Positions 11,198 through 22,643 of a stretch of 47,309 bases of DNA are shown here, in pieces. Made by a program: the position numbers and the translations under genes. Below the pieces are notes generated by a model. It saw only the letters and a list, made by a program, of their open reading frames with translations, did not search any database and had not been told where the DNA came from. Within the stretch, counting starts at the first letter, position 1, and the number at the start of each line of letters is the position of its first letter. Origin of the DNA: Haplomitrium mnioides (lineage: Eukaryota > Marchantiophyta > Haplomitriopsida > Calobryales); assembly GCA_049999725.1 (NCBI GenBank), contig JBNGIS010020575.1:1-47309 (forward strand), in the 5' to 3' direction.

Positions 11198-11223
11198 CCC
11201 CCCCCCCCCCCCCCCCCCCCCCC
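11198..11223. repeat. Poly-C tract (poly-G on the - strand)
   Basis: About 26 C in a row lie inside the C-terminal tail of the L integrase frame, where they read as a glycine run. The exact length is unreliable in sequencing. Confidence 0.9.
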
Positions 11224-12642
11224 ACCTCTAAAAAAAAGAAAATCTTCCTCCTTGTTCACATACCTTTTGAGCCATTCAAAATGCACTCGATTTGCAATTT
11301 TTGCCCCTCCAATGTTTCCAATTACGCGGACCCGTTTTGATGCAGCCTCCGCAAAACAAATGGTCCCATCCACCTAGTGTGTAACTTCCCTGGGAAATGT
11401 ACAAATGGGTTGTCGTATAACAGCACCAGGTCTCCCTCACAAAGATCTGTTGGTTTCAAACCCTTGTCATGTTGTTGCTTCCGCAATCTCTGGTGGTGCT
11501 CAAACCTCCCCTAGGCTTGCTCCTTTGCTTCCTCCAAGCTTTACAGCTAATACAACCTTTCCCTCTTGCTCTGATCCTCTTTCATCCTTTCTTCCTCCAA
11601 CAGTCTTCTGGTGGGCACTTCGTACTCCACTAGTACTAAGGCGTGTTGTCCGAAGACTAGGAAATATGGGCAGTGGCTGGTGGTGGTCTTTTAGGCCATG
11701 TTATAGGCATGTGTCACTGTCAACAATTTAAGATCCCAATCAGCCTTGTTTGTTGCCATTGTCTTGCTAAGGATCTTGCCCATGATCCCGTTGGCCCTCT
11801 CTATCAGCTTGTTTTCCTTTGGATGAAAAGTCGTAGTGCGGTGGTGCTTGATCACGTATCTTGAGGTCAAGTCTTTGATTACCTAATTGATGAAGTGTAT
11901 ACCTTGGTCACTCATCGGCTCTAGTGGGGGCCCAAACCTGCAAAGCATCTGCTCATACAAGAAGGCAGCCACTGTTTTGGCATCATCTTTCCGGGTGGCT
12001 CTAGCTTCCACCCATTTAGTAGCATAATCAGTGGCCAACAGAATGTACCTGTTGCCCCTTTGGGTTGATGGTGGAATCAGCCCGATGAAATCCATGCCCC
12101 ATTTTTCAAAGGGTGCCAGTGGGATAATTGGGACCAAGGGGTGATGTTGGTTAGTTGCTGGTCTTTCGGTCCTCTAGCAAGCGTTGCATCTCGTCACCCA
12201 GAAGTGCACTTCCTTGTGCAGCGTTGGCCACCAGTACCCTACATCCAAAATTTTCCTTACCGTGGCATCCGCTGTGAAGTGGCCCTCCACCTCCTCTCCG
12301 TGCAAGGCCTGCATCACCACCGTAGATTGGTCCTACTCCATGCATCTTTTGATCATCCCATCATAGCTCCGCTTATACAACACTCCCTTTATCAGAAGGT
12401 ACGGTTTTATACTTTGGAGGAACACTGCAGCTTCCTCTCTGCTGCTGCCCTTTGGAATTTGAGTTGAAAAGCGGAATTCGATTATGGCGGCATAATCCAT
12501 GGGCTTTCTTACTCTAACCTAAAATAGATCCTCATCTAGGAAAGCATCATTTACCTCCTCCTAGTTGATTGCTCTAGCCACCCAGGAGAAGAAATTCGCA
12601 TTGTTGTGGTTTTTCCTTGGTTTGATCCGCACTTCAAAGTCA

Positions 12643-12647
12643 AACTT
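12643..12647 (+). repeat. Left target-site duplication of element M
   Basis: AACTT lies directly before the M LTR start at 12648 and is repeated exactly at 22639-22643. Removing M and one copy rejoins the L RNase H frame, with LLLQKF codons on the right and DFEVR codons on the left. Confidence 0.9.
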
Positions 12648-15600
12648 TGTCGCTCCCTTAGTTCAGGCCTTAACCTTTTCAGGCCCTATTTTGAGTGCAG
12701 GGGAGGACGGGTTTACGGGTTTTCAGGTTCTTTTCTGAGATGGCCCCTTGCTTGTTACCACTTTCAGACCTTAAGGACTCTTCCTCTCCTTATAGGCTTG
12801 GTATGCTTTTCTCACTCTTCTTCTTCTCACACTCAAGTCAGACATTCAACCATTCTCAAGTCCACATCCATAACACCCAGCTGTGATTTGTGTGATTCTT
12901 CCGTTTATTCATAGGACCCAATGACTTAGGCCCTGCCATCTTATTTGTGCTTGGGCAGAATGGTGCTCGTGACTTGCACAACTAAACACTACAACAAGGT
13001 TAGACTCCCCATCTCAAGGTTGTCACAGAGCTGGAACAGATTATCCTAACTATCCTAATGCACTAAGTCCTAATCTATGCAACAGAATCAGACCACAGAG
13101 CATTTACCCCCAGGCTACCAGACTTGTGTCAAGGGATTGGACTCCCTCTTCAAGGTTGTTCCCAGGGTCTGCTCAGCTAATCTGTGTCTCCTAATCTAAT
13201 ACAACTCTACAACACAATGCAGAAAGGAAATCTAACTACACATATATGAACAACACATTTATACACTATGTGCAAGAGAAAACAGAGTCCTTGAAGGCCC
13301 TCTGGATTTCTACCAAATAATACTTCCTTTATGAGTCCCGCTGCCTTACAATTGCAGCCCAACAACCCACATACCCTCCACTCCAGATAGTTTTTTATCT
13401 TCCCTCGCGAGAAGCCCTGCTTTTACTTCCTCATGCTAGGAAGAGAGTTTCTTTGACTTCCACCTCTAGAAGATAGCTTTATCAGTTGCAGGTAGCCCAC
13501 TCCACCCTCGAGCCTCGACGGGTCATCCCGCACAGTGCACCGGCACTAGCACAACCCCCCTTTCTCTCAGCTCCACTTGAAGAATAACACACCAGAGTGT
13601 TCTCTGAACACTCTGGGCTGATGCTCACACACAAGAAATGGTAGAGACAACCTCAAGCTCCTCACTTGGCAGCCTCTCCTGAAGTCATAACTAGTCGGAA
13701 TCCCTTCGAACTATCATATCAGTAGCCCTCCGCCCTGGTCCGCTTGCAAGGATGAGGTCACCTAGGTCTCCTCCCAGTCCTCCTCTAAATCTCCCGGTTC
13801 CCCTTGAGCGAGTACCCATGCTTCACGTAGTTCATCCCTGAATTCCCACTCCATCTGCCCCTCGTTGCGATTTCCTTGTCCTCAAGTCGTGATGTTTCTA
13901 CACAGAGAATGCAGAGACAACCCCACGTCCTCCTATGGTGGCTTCTCCCGAGGTCTTAGCTGGCCAAAATCCAATCGAGACCCCGTATTAGTAACCCTCC
14001 GCCCTGGTCCGCCTGCAAGGATGAGGTCACCTGAGTCTCCTCCCTGTCCTCCTCTAAATCCCCCAGTTCTCCTTTAGCGAGTACTTTTGCTTCACGTGGT
14101 CTTGTCAGTGAATTCTCAACCCAGCCCCCCTCGTTACGATTCTCCTTTGCATGCAGTCGCCTCGCGCCCTGAGATTGTCTGTCATCAACCTCCAAGAATT
14201 CGAAGGTCGCCAAGGTATACTCCCCTTGCGAGCGCTGAACTCGCGAGCCCGATCCCAAGAAAGGTCATTAATCCCGTTGGCTCCTTGGAGCTGGGAGGTG
14301 ACGACGCATGGCACTCACCAGTTAATCCCATTACCACCGACAAGGAAAGCACATCACGTGTCCCATGATGATCAAAGTACAATGGTAATATCAACGGGGA
14401 GTCCAAGGAATCTTGCGGTTGAGATTTCGTAGATTCCCGCGGTTGAATCTGAAGGGTTCTTCGGAACAGAGTTCTGAAGCGCCCCACAGAACCCAGTCTA
14501 TGGAATCTCCAAATATTCCCTCGCAGATCCCAAGTCACCCTCCTCACGCCACGTCACCCGCTGCACCGCCGTCCAACGTTGCCCCGCAAGGGGGTAAGCT
14601 GACCGTCGCAATGACTCTCCTTTACGTGGTTGACCCATTCTTTGTCTGAGGTCCGATGAGTCCTTCTCCTACTGCCGCGTGTCCCGTGAGCTGCTGCGGG
14701 GTCACTTGGGTCGCCACGTCCTCTAAAGGTCGTCGTCCGACACCGCCTCGCAAGGGGGTAGACGGACTGTCGGCTGACTGGCTTTTGAGGCTGACCCTCG
14801 AAACTCCTTGCATGCTTCTCAAGGCGCCACGTCATCCGAAGGCCATCGTCCGATGCCGCTCCGCAAAGGGGTAGGCAGACCGTCGTGCGGATCCTTCTTC
14901 CGAAGTTGATCGTCAGAAACCTTACCTTGCTCCCCAATGCGCCACGTTTTCGAAGCCCTCCCACGGACTCCCTGCGCTCACCATGTCATCCGAAGAGCCA
15001 ATGCGGACCTTACTCTGCTCGCCGAATAAGAACTGTGCCAATGTCGATGTTTCGTCCTTCCCTCGAGATAAGAACTATGCGTGCGCTTGAAGCTCCATTC
15101 GTTATCTTTTTTGAAAGGTCGATATAGGAACTACCATGCTCTTCGTCCCTCTTTCAAGCTTTCAGATGTTGCGGTTGGACCCCGTCGAAGTTTTGCCCTT
15201 GGTCATGTCAAAGCTGCGTTGAATCACCCTTTCAGCACCTGATTGCTCCTCCGTCAATCGGACCTGCATTAAATCCCCTTTCCGGCTCAACCTTCTTCTC
15301 GTTGGTCGGTTGGTGATGGATCACCCTTTTGGCTTCATCGGAACTCCCCTTCTCAGATCTTTGATAGATCACCCTTCCATTCTCCTTTGGCCAAACCCTC
15401 GATATGTCGCTGCTTTGGGCCCTCTTCTTTGCTCCCCTATTAGATTCCTCACGGATCCCACTTAACCGGGCTCCCCACGTCATAAGACAAATTGGAACCC
15501 TGCTAAGTGGGCTCCCCACTTAGGGAGGCGCCTGTCCACAGATTCGTGGGCCTCCTGGTGCCGCCACGTCTTCGTGGAATCCCGCGAAGCACTCCGGAGA

Positions 15601-16212
15601 CGCCACGTTTCCGTGAAACCTCACGGGGCCTTCCGGGGACTCCACATTTCCGCCCAAGTTCGTGGACTCGAATGGAAGGAATCGATCGGCCCTTGCAGGA
15701 CGCGCTCCTGCTTGCGAGATCTAGGCGTCCCTCTTCCTTGGCCTTGCTCGCCCTCGTGACAATCTTACCTTCTCATTTCTCTCCTTGACCCTTGCTTCCC
15801 GATTTGTGGCCGCTGTAGGACTCACGCGATCTGCCTTTCTTCAGTGTGCCTTCAGATTTTGCCGTTGTGGATCAGTTCTTCTTCCTCCTACAATCGCTTC
15901 GCCATAGGTGGCCGCTCTCTTCCTTCTCCCCAAGCTCCGATTCTCGCATTCCCTTCTCACACACGGGATCTCATTGGCTTGCTTCAAATTTTGAAAGGTG
16001 GCCCCTCCTCTGGCTGGCAATCCTGGTTCCTTCCTCCTAGCTTCCGCCATGATCTTGTTTCCCTCCCAGGACTCATGCGCCTTGCTCTTAGTAGTTGTTT
16101 GAGGGTACTTTGTGGCTCTTGAGAGGCCCTCACATTTGCCAAGGCTTATTGTGTCGTTGATGCTTCTGATTTCGTGAATTTTGCTTTGAGTGCTCCAAAG
16201 CACCGGCTCACA
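12648..16212 (-). repeat. 3' LTR of element M
   Basis: It aligns with 19175-22638 along its length. Its + strand termini are TGTCGCTCCC and CGGCTCACA. It contains the CTCGCGAG block (13399-13419), three copies of the GCAAGGGGGTAGGC motif (14581, 14743, 14857) and an internal near-duplication around 13720-14080 (CGCCCTGGTCCGC.TGCAAGG occurs twice). The short open frames are not genes. Confidence 0.9.
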
Positions 16213-16228
16213 TAACTCCCCCTTCAAG
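16213..16228 (-). other. Polypurine tract of element M
   Basis: On the - strand the sequence reads CTTGAAGGGGGAGTTA directly before the LTR start TGTGAGCCGG. Position and composition fit a plus-strand primer. Confidence 0.75.
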
Positions 16229-16375
16229 TGTGACGCGTCCTCACAAACACACTTCTTCTCCCTCGATTTTTTGGGTTCCTCTGTTGCTGGTCGCTGGCTT
16301 GACTCTATATCTCCTGCAAAACAACCCCACGAAACACCCCTCCACAAAACACACACTCACACACACACAAACAAC

Positions 16376-16996
16376 TTACCTGCGGTTGCTGGGCGCCCTT
16401 GATAAGGTCACAGTTGGGCCCTCATTTTTCTGTTGATCCTCATACCTCTTCCATTTGTTGAAGTGCCCTCTAGTGTCCCCACCCTTGGCCCCACCGGCCG
16501 CTGGTTTCCTCCACCAGTGCTTTGGTCTGTCGTAGGCAAATAATTCACGTTGGTGGACAGACACCACACCCTCCTCCAACAGATCCTCCTTTGTTGCTTC
16601 ACTCACCACTTGTATCCAGTAGTGGTACTCCGAGTCTTCTTCTTCCTCGGACCACACACTGTTGTACTCAGCCTCAAGTTGCATTTCCCCCAAGTGAGGA
16701 ACTCGACCATAGTGCACTGTCGTTTTGTTTGAGCCGAACACCAATGTGGAGTTCTTCTAGTTGTGCATTACTCTGGCCCCATACAGCCACGACCTTCCTA
16801 TCAACACCGGGTAAGGAGAAGCTCTAGCGGGTCGCATTACCAAATAATTCAATTTGAACTCTTTTCCCCCTATGAAGGTTGGAATTTGAAGAAGAGAGCC
16901 CAATGGCTTTACTTGCGACCCATCCGCCAGCCTCATGATCTTGGCTGTCGGCTGGAATTCAGTGAATCCCAGCTTATGAGTTACCTCCTCTACCAT
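16376..16996 (-). pseudogene. Element M protease, acidic linker and fused integrase tail
   Basis: The protease part reads NIMVEEVTHKLGF, then RLADGSQVKPLG, FIGGKEFKLNYLV and SPYPVLIGRSWL. The catalytic loop upstream belongs to the D-G-G type seen in some plant retroelements. An acidic linker follows (WSEEEEDSEYHYWIQ, VSEATKEDLLEEGVV), also present in L at 23140-23240. The frame then runs directly into a tail reading GHFNKWKRYEDQQ, comparable to HFEWLKRYV at the end of the L integrase. The join marks an internal deletion of several kilobases. The frame ends in SNRR with a TAA that overlaps a CAGGTAAGT sequence at about 16376-16384. Confidence 0.75.
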
Positions 16997-17348
16997 AATG
17001 TTGACTCATGCCCCTCCATCTACAGGCACTAAAGACACCCGCGATCTGGATGTCGATCTCCGGGGCCCCCTTGTCTTCACAGATTAGTTGCAAGTCTGCT
17101 GGAGCTCCCACCTTGGGTTGCCTCTTCTTCCTCTTCGCACCCATCAGCAATTCACGGAGCTATCTCCGATACAGTAGGCTATCCTTGATGAGTTGGCCCA
17201 CTGTGGCCGTGACAGGGCAATTTTGTACGTCCGCTTGAATGCTATAGGGGTTGGGCTTCACCCCCTCTTCCGCAGCTGTAGCCTTCACCTGTACATCATG
17301 GATCCCTCCTTGCTGCTTCTTGACTTCCTTGATGGTCTCCTCGGCTGC

Positions 17349-19017
17349 CTACTCTTGTTCTAGGGCCTCCAATGCCTCCAATTGCCTCCTCACCTGGTTG
17401 TGCTCCTCCGAGTAGAACCATTTCGGATTATCCCTCCGATAATCCGAATCATTGCGTGGTGAGGTTGCTTGAGCCACTCCCTTCGTAGCTCTCCACTCCG
17501 ACTTCTTTTGGCTTCTCTTCGTTATCTTGGCCCCGGCCCTAGTGACCACTCTAAAACAATCATCCGAAGTTGGAGTCTACCAGCTTGGCAACTCGGCTTC
17601 CTCCTCCATGTCTAGAGTGATCAGATTGACATTTGAGGGGGGAGGAGGGTTCAAGCTTGGCCCAGGGGCCGCATCTGGCCTTCCGTGCAGGCAATTCATG
17701 GCTACATGCCCCTCCGTTTTGCATTGGAAGCAAAGGGGAGGCGGTTGCCCATAATTGCTCTTACGCGGCTCCGGACAGCTCGCTAAAATGCTGGCCACAA
17801 TTCCAACACACCATGATTGTGGTCATGGGTGGCCGAGGAGCACCCCACTAATTCATAGGCCCTGCGTTCCCTCCTGCAGGCTGGCTTAGAATTGTCCAAG
17901 GTCCCCTGCTGATTTGGTACATTATGTCTAGAGCCTCCTCTAGGACATACTCCACCTCTTCTCTCCCATACTCTGGTGCTTCCTCCCTTACATACTGCAT
18001 AGTACTGGCATCATTCGGACATTCCTGGGGGGAGTGTTCGTGTTGCTTGCAGCGAACGCACTAGACCCCAACTCTCCTGGTTGGCACGGGTCTTCCCTCC
18101 GGTTTGATCCCTACCAGAAGGATGTTCATTGCCTCCATCTTGGCGCTCAGCTCATCAATTCGATCCCTCCCCCTTGGCTTCCTGCTAGCCTCAGGTTCGG
18201 GTTTAGTTTTCTTATATCTCCCCTTGCTGGCCCCCTTGCAATGATGCACCTCCTTGACCTATTTTTTCTTCTTCAGGTCCTTCTTCTTCTTCTTCCTTCT
18301 GGATGACCAGTCCTCACCTGAATTGTTGCTGCTCGACTCATTCTCGCTTTTCGAGGAGGACTCGGAACTCTGATCCGTTTCCTCGTCGTTGTCCGAGGTG
18401 TCTGAAGAATCATCAGAGTCATACTTGGACCTTGCCTTCCATCGAGAACTGGTGATAGCATCCCTCATATGGGATCTGGCTGCATTGACTGCATCCTCGA
18501 GAGTCTATGGATCCGTTTGGCGTACCCAAGTCCCAATTCCTCTGGGGAGCACCGCTAGGAACCACGCTGTGAGCATTCCGTCTGTGGCTAGCGGGTTCAG
18601 CTTCCTCGCCACCTTCTTGAAACGTTGGAGGAACCGCCTCACAGACTCCTTCTTCCTCATCTTGAGCTGACCCATCTTGATCAGCGCCTCAATTTCTTCC
18701 CCAATCCTACGGAACTCCGTTGTGAAGGCCGCCTTGAATGCATACCAGTCCCTTTTGACATTGTCTGGCAGGTCTTTGTACCATGGCTGGGCCTCTCCCT
18801 TCAACACTGCCGGTAGGATTCCAAGCTTTATATGAGCTTCCCCATTTGATGCTACAGTATTCTCAAGGTCATCCAGCCACGCATCTGGGTCGTCCTTCGA
18901 GCGTCCCTTGAAGGACTTGTATTTGAACATTCCCCAAAGCCGAAAAGGTGGTACTGGGTTGGCCATCCCTCCACTAGCCACTGCCACTTCCACCCAGGGG
19001 TTCCTTTCTTCCACCAC
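17349..19017 (-). pseudogene. Element M gag (capsid and zinc knuckle), broken
   Basis: The start is uncertain; the first Met of the open segment is at 19017. The Retrotrans_gag region (about 18505-18960) contains WLDDLENT, GEAQPWYKDLP and RRFLQRFKKVARKLNP. An acidic and basic stretch rich in Asp, Ser and Lys follows (18259-18468), then a CCHC knuckle at about 18010-18063 reading CKQHEHSPQEC, where the Trp codon before the first Cys has become TAG. A second knuckle region at 17700-17830 is frameshifted. Stops and at least one frameshift (between 18061 and 17798) break it. It is closely related to L gag. Confidence 0.85.
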
Positions 19018-19149
19018 TCTTCCCCAACAGACTCAACCCCCAGTTGCTATGTTTCTCGGAAGTAACCTTCTCACCGACTGACTTGAGTCTCTTGTGCACA
19101 AAGTGGTCTCTCTAGTTCGGGTTGGTCTCAGGTTTTTTCAAACCTTTGG

Positions 19150-19174
19150 CCCTCCTTCTAGCGCCAAAAATTCA
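19150..19174 (-). other. Primer-binding site of element M
   Basis: Next to the 5' LTR the - strand reads TGAATTTT then TGGCGCTAGAAGGAGGG. Starting TGG is as expected for pairing with a tRNA 3' CCA. L has the near-identical TGGTGCTAGAAGGAGGG. I cannot name the tRNA from memory. Confidence 0.6.
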
Positions 19175-22100
19175 TGTCGCTCCCCTGTTTCAGGCCTAAA
19201 CCTTTTCAGGCCCTATTTTGAGTGTAGGGGAGGACGGGTTTACAGGCTTTCAGGTTCTTTTCTGAGATGGCCCTTTGCCAATTACTACTTTCAGACCTTA
19301 AGAACTCTTCCTCTCCTCACAAGCCTAGTATGCTTTTCTCACTTTTCTTCTTCTCACACTCAAGTCAGACATTCAACCATTCTCAAGTCCACATCCATAA
19401 CACCCAGCTGTGATTTGTGTGATTCTTCTGCTTTATTTATAGGACCCAATGACTTAGGCCCTGCCACCTTATTTGTGTTTGGGCAGAATGGTGCTGGTGA
19501 CCTGCACAACTAAACACTACAACAAGGCTGGACTCCCCCTCTCAAGGTTGTCACAGAGCTGGAACAGATTATCCTAACTATCCTAATGCACTAAGTCCTA
19601 ATCTATGCAACAGAATCAGACCAGAGAGCATTTACCCCTAGGCTACCAGACTTGTGTCAAGGGATTGGACTCCCTCTTCAAGGTTGTTCCTAGGGTCTGC
19701 TCAGCTGATCCGTGTCTCCTAATCTAATACAACTCTACCACACAATGCAGAAAGGAAATCTAACTACACATATATGAACAACACATTTATACACTATGTG
19801 CAAGAGAAAACAGAGTCCTTGAAGACCCTTTGGATTTCTACCAAATAATACTTCCCTTATGAGTCCCGCTGCCTTACAACTACAGCCCAACAACCCACAC
19901 ACCCTCCACTCCAGATAGTTTTTTTAACTTCCCTCGCGAGAAGCCCTGCTTTTACTTCCTTAGGCTAGAAAGAGAGTTTCTTTGGCTTCCACCTCTAGAA
20001 GACAGCTTTATCAGTTGCAGGTAGCCCACTCCACCCTTGAGCCTCGACAAGTCATCCCGCGCAGTGCACCGGCACTAGCACAACCCCTTCTTCTCTCAGC
20101 TCCACTTGAACAATAACACACCAAAGTGTCCTCCGAACACTCTGGGCTGATGCTCACACACAAGGAATGGTAGAGACAACCCCAACCTCCTCACTTGGTG
20201 GCCTCTCCGGAAGTCATAACTAGCCGGAATCCCTTCGAACTATCGTATCAGTAGCCCTCTGCCCTGGTCCGCCTGCAAGGATGAGGTCACCAAGGTCTCC
20301 CCCAGTCCTCCTCTAAATCCCCTGGTTCCCCTTGAGCGAGTACCCATGCTTCACGTAGTTCCTCCCTGAATTCCCACTCCATCCACCCCTCGTTGCGAAT
20401 TCCTTGTCCTCAAGTGGTGATGCTTCTACACAGAGAATGCAGAGACAACCCCACGTCCTCCCATGGTAGCCTCTCTCGAGGTCTTAGCTGGCCAAAATCC
20501 AATCGAGACCCCGTATCAGTAACCCTCCGCCCTGATCTACCTGCAAGGATGAGGTCACCTGGGTCTCCCCCTAGTCCTCCTCTAAATCCCTTGGTTCCCC
20601 TTGAGCGAGTACTTCTGCTTCACTTGGTCTTGTCAGTGAACTCTCAAACCAGCCCCCTCTCATTGTGATTCCCCTTTGCATGCAGTCGCCTTGCATCCTG
20701 AGATTGTTTGTGCATCAACCTCCAAGAATTCGAAGGTCACCAAGGTATACTCCCTTTGCGAGCGCTGAACTCGCGAGCTCGATCCCAAGAAAGGTCGTTA
20801 ATCTCGTTGGCTCCCTAGAGGTGGGAGGTGATGACACGTGGCGCTCGCCAGTTAATCCCGTTACCACAGACAAGGAAAGCGTGCCGAATGTCCCGTGATA
20901 ATCAAAGTACAATGGTAATATCAACGGGGAGTCCGAGGAATCTTGCAATTGAGATTCCATAGATTCTCGCGGCTGAGTCCAAAGGGTTCTTTGGAACAGA
21001 GTTCCAAAGCGCCCCGCAGAACCTAGTCCACGGAATCTCCAAATATTCCCTCGCAGATCCCAAGTCACCCTCCTCATGCCACATCACTTGTTGCACCGTC
21101 GTCCGACGCTGCCTTGCAAGGGGGTAGGCTGACCGTTGCGCTTACTCTCCCTTCCGTGGTTGACCCATTCTCTGTGCGAGGTCCGATGAGTCCTTCTCCT
21201 GCTGCCGCGTGTCCCATGAGCTACTGCGGGGTCCCTAGGGTTGCCTTGTCCTCTGAAGGCCTCCGTTCAACACCGCCCCGTAAGGGGGTAGGCAGACCGT
21301 CGGCTGACTTGCTTCTGAGGTTGACCCTCGGAACTCCCTGCGTGCTTCCCAAGCCGCTACATTGTCTGAAGGCCACCGTCCGATGCCGCCCCACAAAGGG
21401 GTAGGCAGACCGTCGCGTATACCCTTCTTCCAAAGTTGACCGTCGGAAACCTTACCTTGCCTTCCAGCGCGCCACGTTTCCGAAGCCCTCCCGCGAACTC
21501 CCTGCACTCACCACGTCATCCGAAGAGCCAATGCGGACCTTACTTTGCTCGCCGAATAAGAACTGTGTCGATGTCGCTATTTTGTCCTTCTCTCAAGATA
21601 AGAACTATGCGTGCGCTTGAGGCTCCCTTCGTTATCTTTTTTGAAAGCTCAATATAGGAACTACTAGGCCTTTTATCCCTCTGTCAAACTTTCAGATGTT
21701 GCGGTTAGACCCCATCAAACTTTTGCCCTTGGTCATACCGAAGCTGCGTTGAATCACCCTTTCAGCGCCTGCTTGCTCCTCCGTCGGTCGAACCTGTGTT
21801 AAATCCTCTTTCCGGCTTAGCCTTCTTCTCGTTGGTCGGTTGGTGATGGATCACCCTTTTGGCTTCATCGGAACTCCCCTTCTCGGATCTTTGATAGATC
21901 ACCCTTCCGACACCCTTCCGTTCTCCTTCGGCCAGACCCTCGATATGTCGCTGCTTCGGGCCCCCTTCTTTGCTCCCCTGTTGGATTCCTCGCGGATCCC
22001 ACTTAACCAGGCTCCCCACGTCGTAAGACGAATCGAAACCCTACTAAGTGGGATCCCCACTTAGGNNNNNNNNNNNNNNNNNNNNNNNNNNNNNNNNNNN

Positions 22101-22638
22101 NNNNNNNNNNNNNNNNNNNNNNNNNNNNNNNNNNNNNNNNNNNNNNNNNNNNNNNNNNNNNNNNNTGGCCTTGCTCGCCCTCATGATGATCTTACCTTCT
22201 CATTTCCCTCCTTGACCCTTGCTTCCCAATTTGTGGCCGCTGCAGAACTCCCGCGATCTGCCTTTCTTCGGTATGCCTTCAGATTTCATCGTTGTGAATC
22301 CGTTCTTCTTCCTCCTGCAATCGCTTTGCCATAGGTGGCCGCTCTCTTCCTTCTCCCCAGGCTCCAATTCCCGCATTCCCTTCTCACACACGAGATCTCA
22401 TTGGCCTACTTCGAATTTTGAAAGGTGGCCCCTCTACTGGCTGGCGATCTTGGTTCCTTCCTCCTCTCTTTCGCCATGATCTTGTTTCCCTCCCAGGACT
22501 CATGCGCCCTGCTCTTAGTAGCTATTTGAGGGTACTTTGTGGCTTTTGAGAGGCCCTCACACTTGCCAAGGCTTATTGTGTCGCTGATGCTTTTGATTTC
22601 GTGAATTTTGCTTGAGTGCTCCAAAGCACCGGTTGATA
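19175..22638 (-). repeat. 5' LTR of element M, with a gap
   Basis: It aligns with 12648-16212. It contains the CTCGCGAG block (19928-19948), three G-rich motif copies (21111, 21274, 21387) and a 100-N gap. The right terminus reads CGGTTGATA where the other LTR reads CGGCTCACA, so the terminal CA has mutated. The + strand left terminus is TGTCGCTCCC. Confidence 0.9.
22066..22165. other. Assembly gap, 100 N, in the M 5' LTR
   Basis: The flanks (CCCCACTTAGG and TGGCCTTGCTCGCC) match the other LTR at 15524 and 15739. The real missing length should be about 214 bp. Confidence 0.95.
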
Positions 22639-22643
22639 AACTT
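22639..22643 (+). repeat. Right target-site duplication of element M
   Basis: AACTT, identical to 12643-12647. It forms the Lys-Phe codons at the end of the LLLQKF motif in the L RNase H. Confidence 0.9.

Larger units (their letters stand above)
11179..12647 (-). pseudogene. Element L integrase and the end of RNase H, broken
   Basis: Reading right to left, 12590-12647 encodes the end of RNase H (DFEVRIKPRKNHNN), whose upstream half lies across element M at 22644. Next comes the integrase HHCC zinc finger (C-N-A-C near 12190). The catalytic core follows: first Asp in WGMDFIG (about 12085-12105), DYATKWVEA, second Asp in SDQG (about 11900-11915), and Glu in NKLIERANG, 35 residues after the second Asp if one stop is counted as a residue. 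A GDLVLLYDNPF...GPF module lies near 11375-11460, then HFEWLKRYV and a Gly run at the C-terminus. In-frame stops sit after the zinc finger, after HFIN and after NMA. At least the first two fit Gln or Trp codons lost by C-to-T or G-to-A change. Confidence 0.85.
12648..22638 (-). mobile_element. Element M: non-autonomous Ty3/gypsy element nested in L
   Basis: LTRs lie at 12648-16212 and 19175-22638. The internal region is only about 2.96 kb and encodes gag, zinc knuckle and protease on the - strand, followed by a short acidic linker and an integrase C-terminal tail. Reverse transcriptase, RNase H and the integrase core are absent. PBS and PPT are in place. Elements with LTRs, gag and little or no pol are described in plants as TR-GAG elements; M also keeps protease. 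It would have needed enzymes from a relative. It is flanked by perfect AACTT duplications. Confidence 0.9.
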
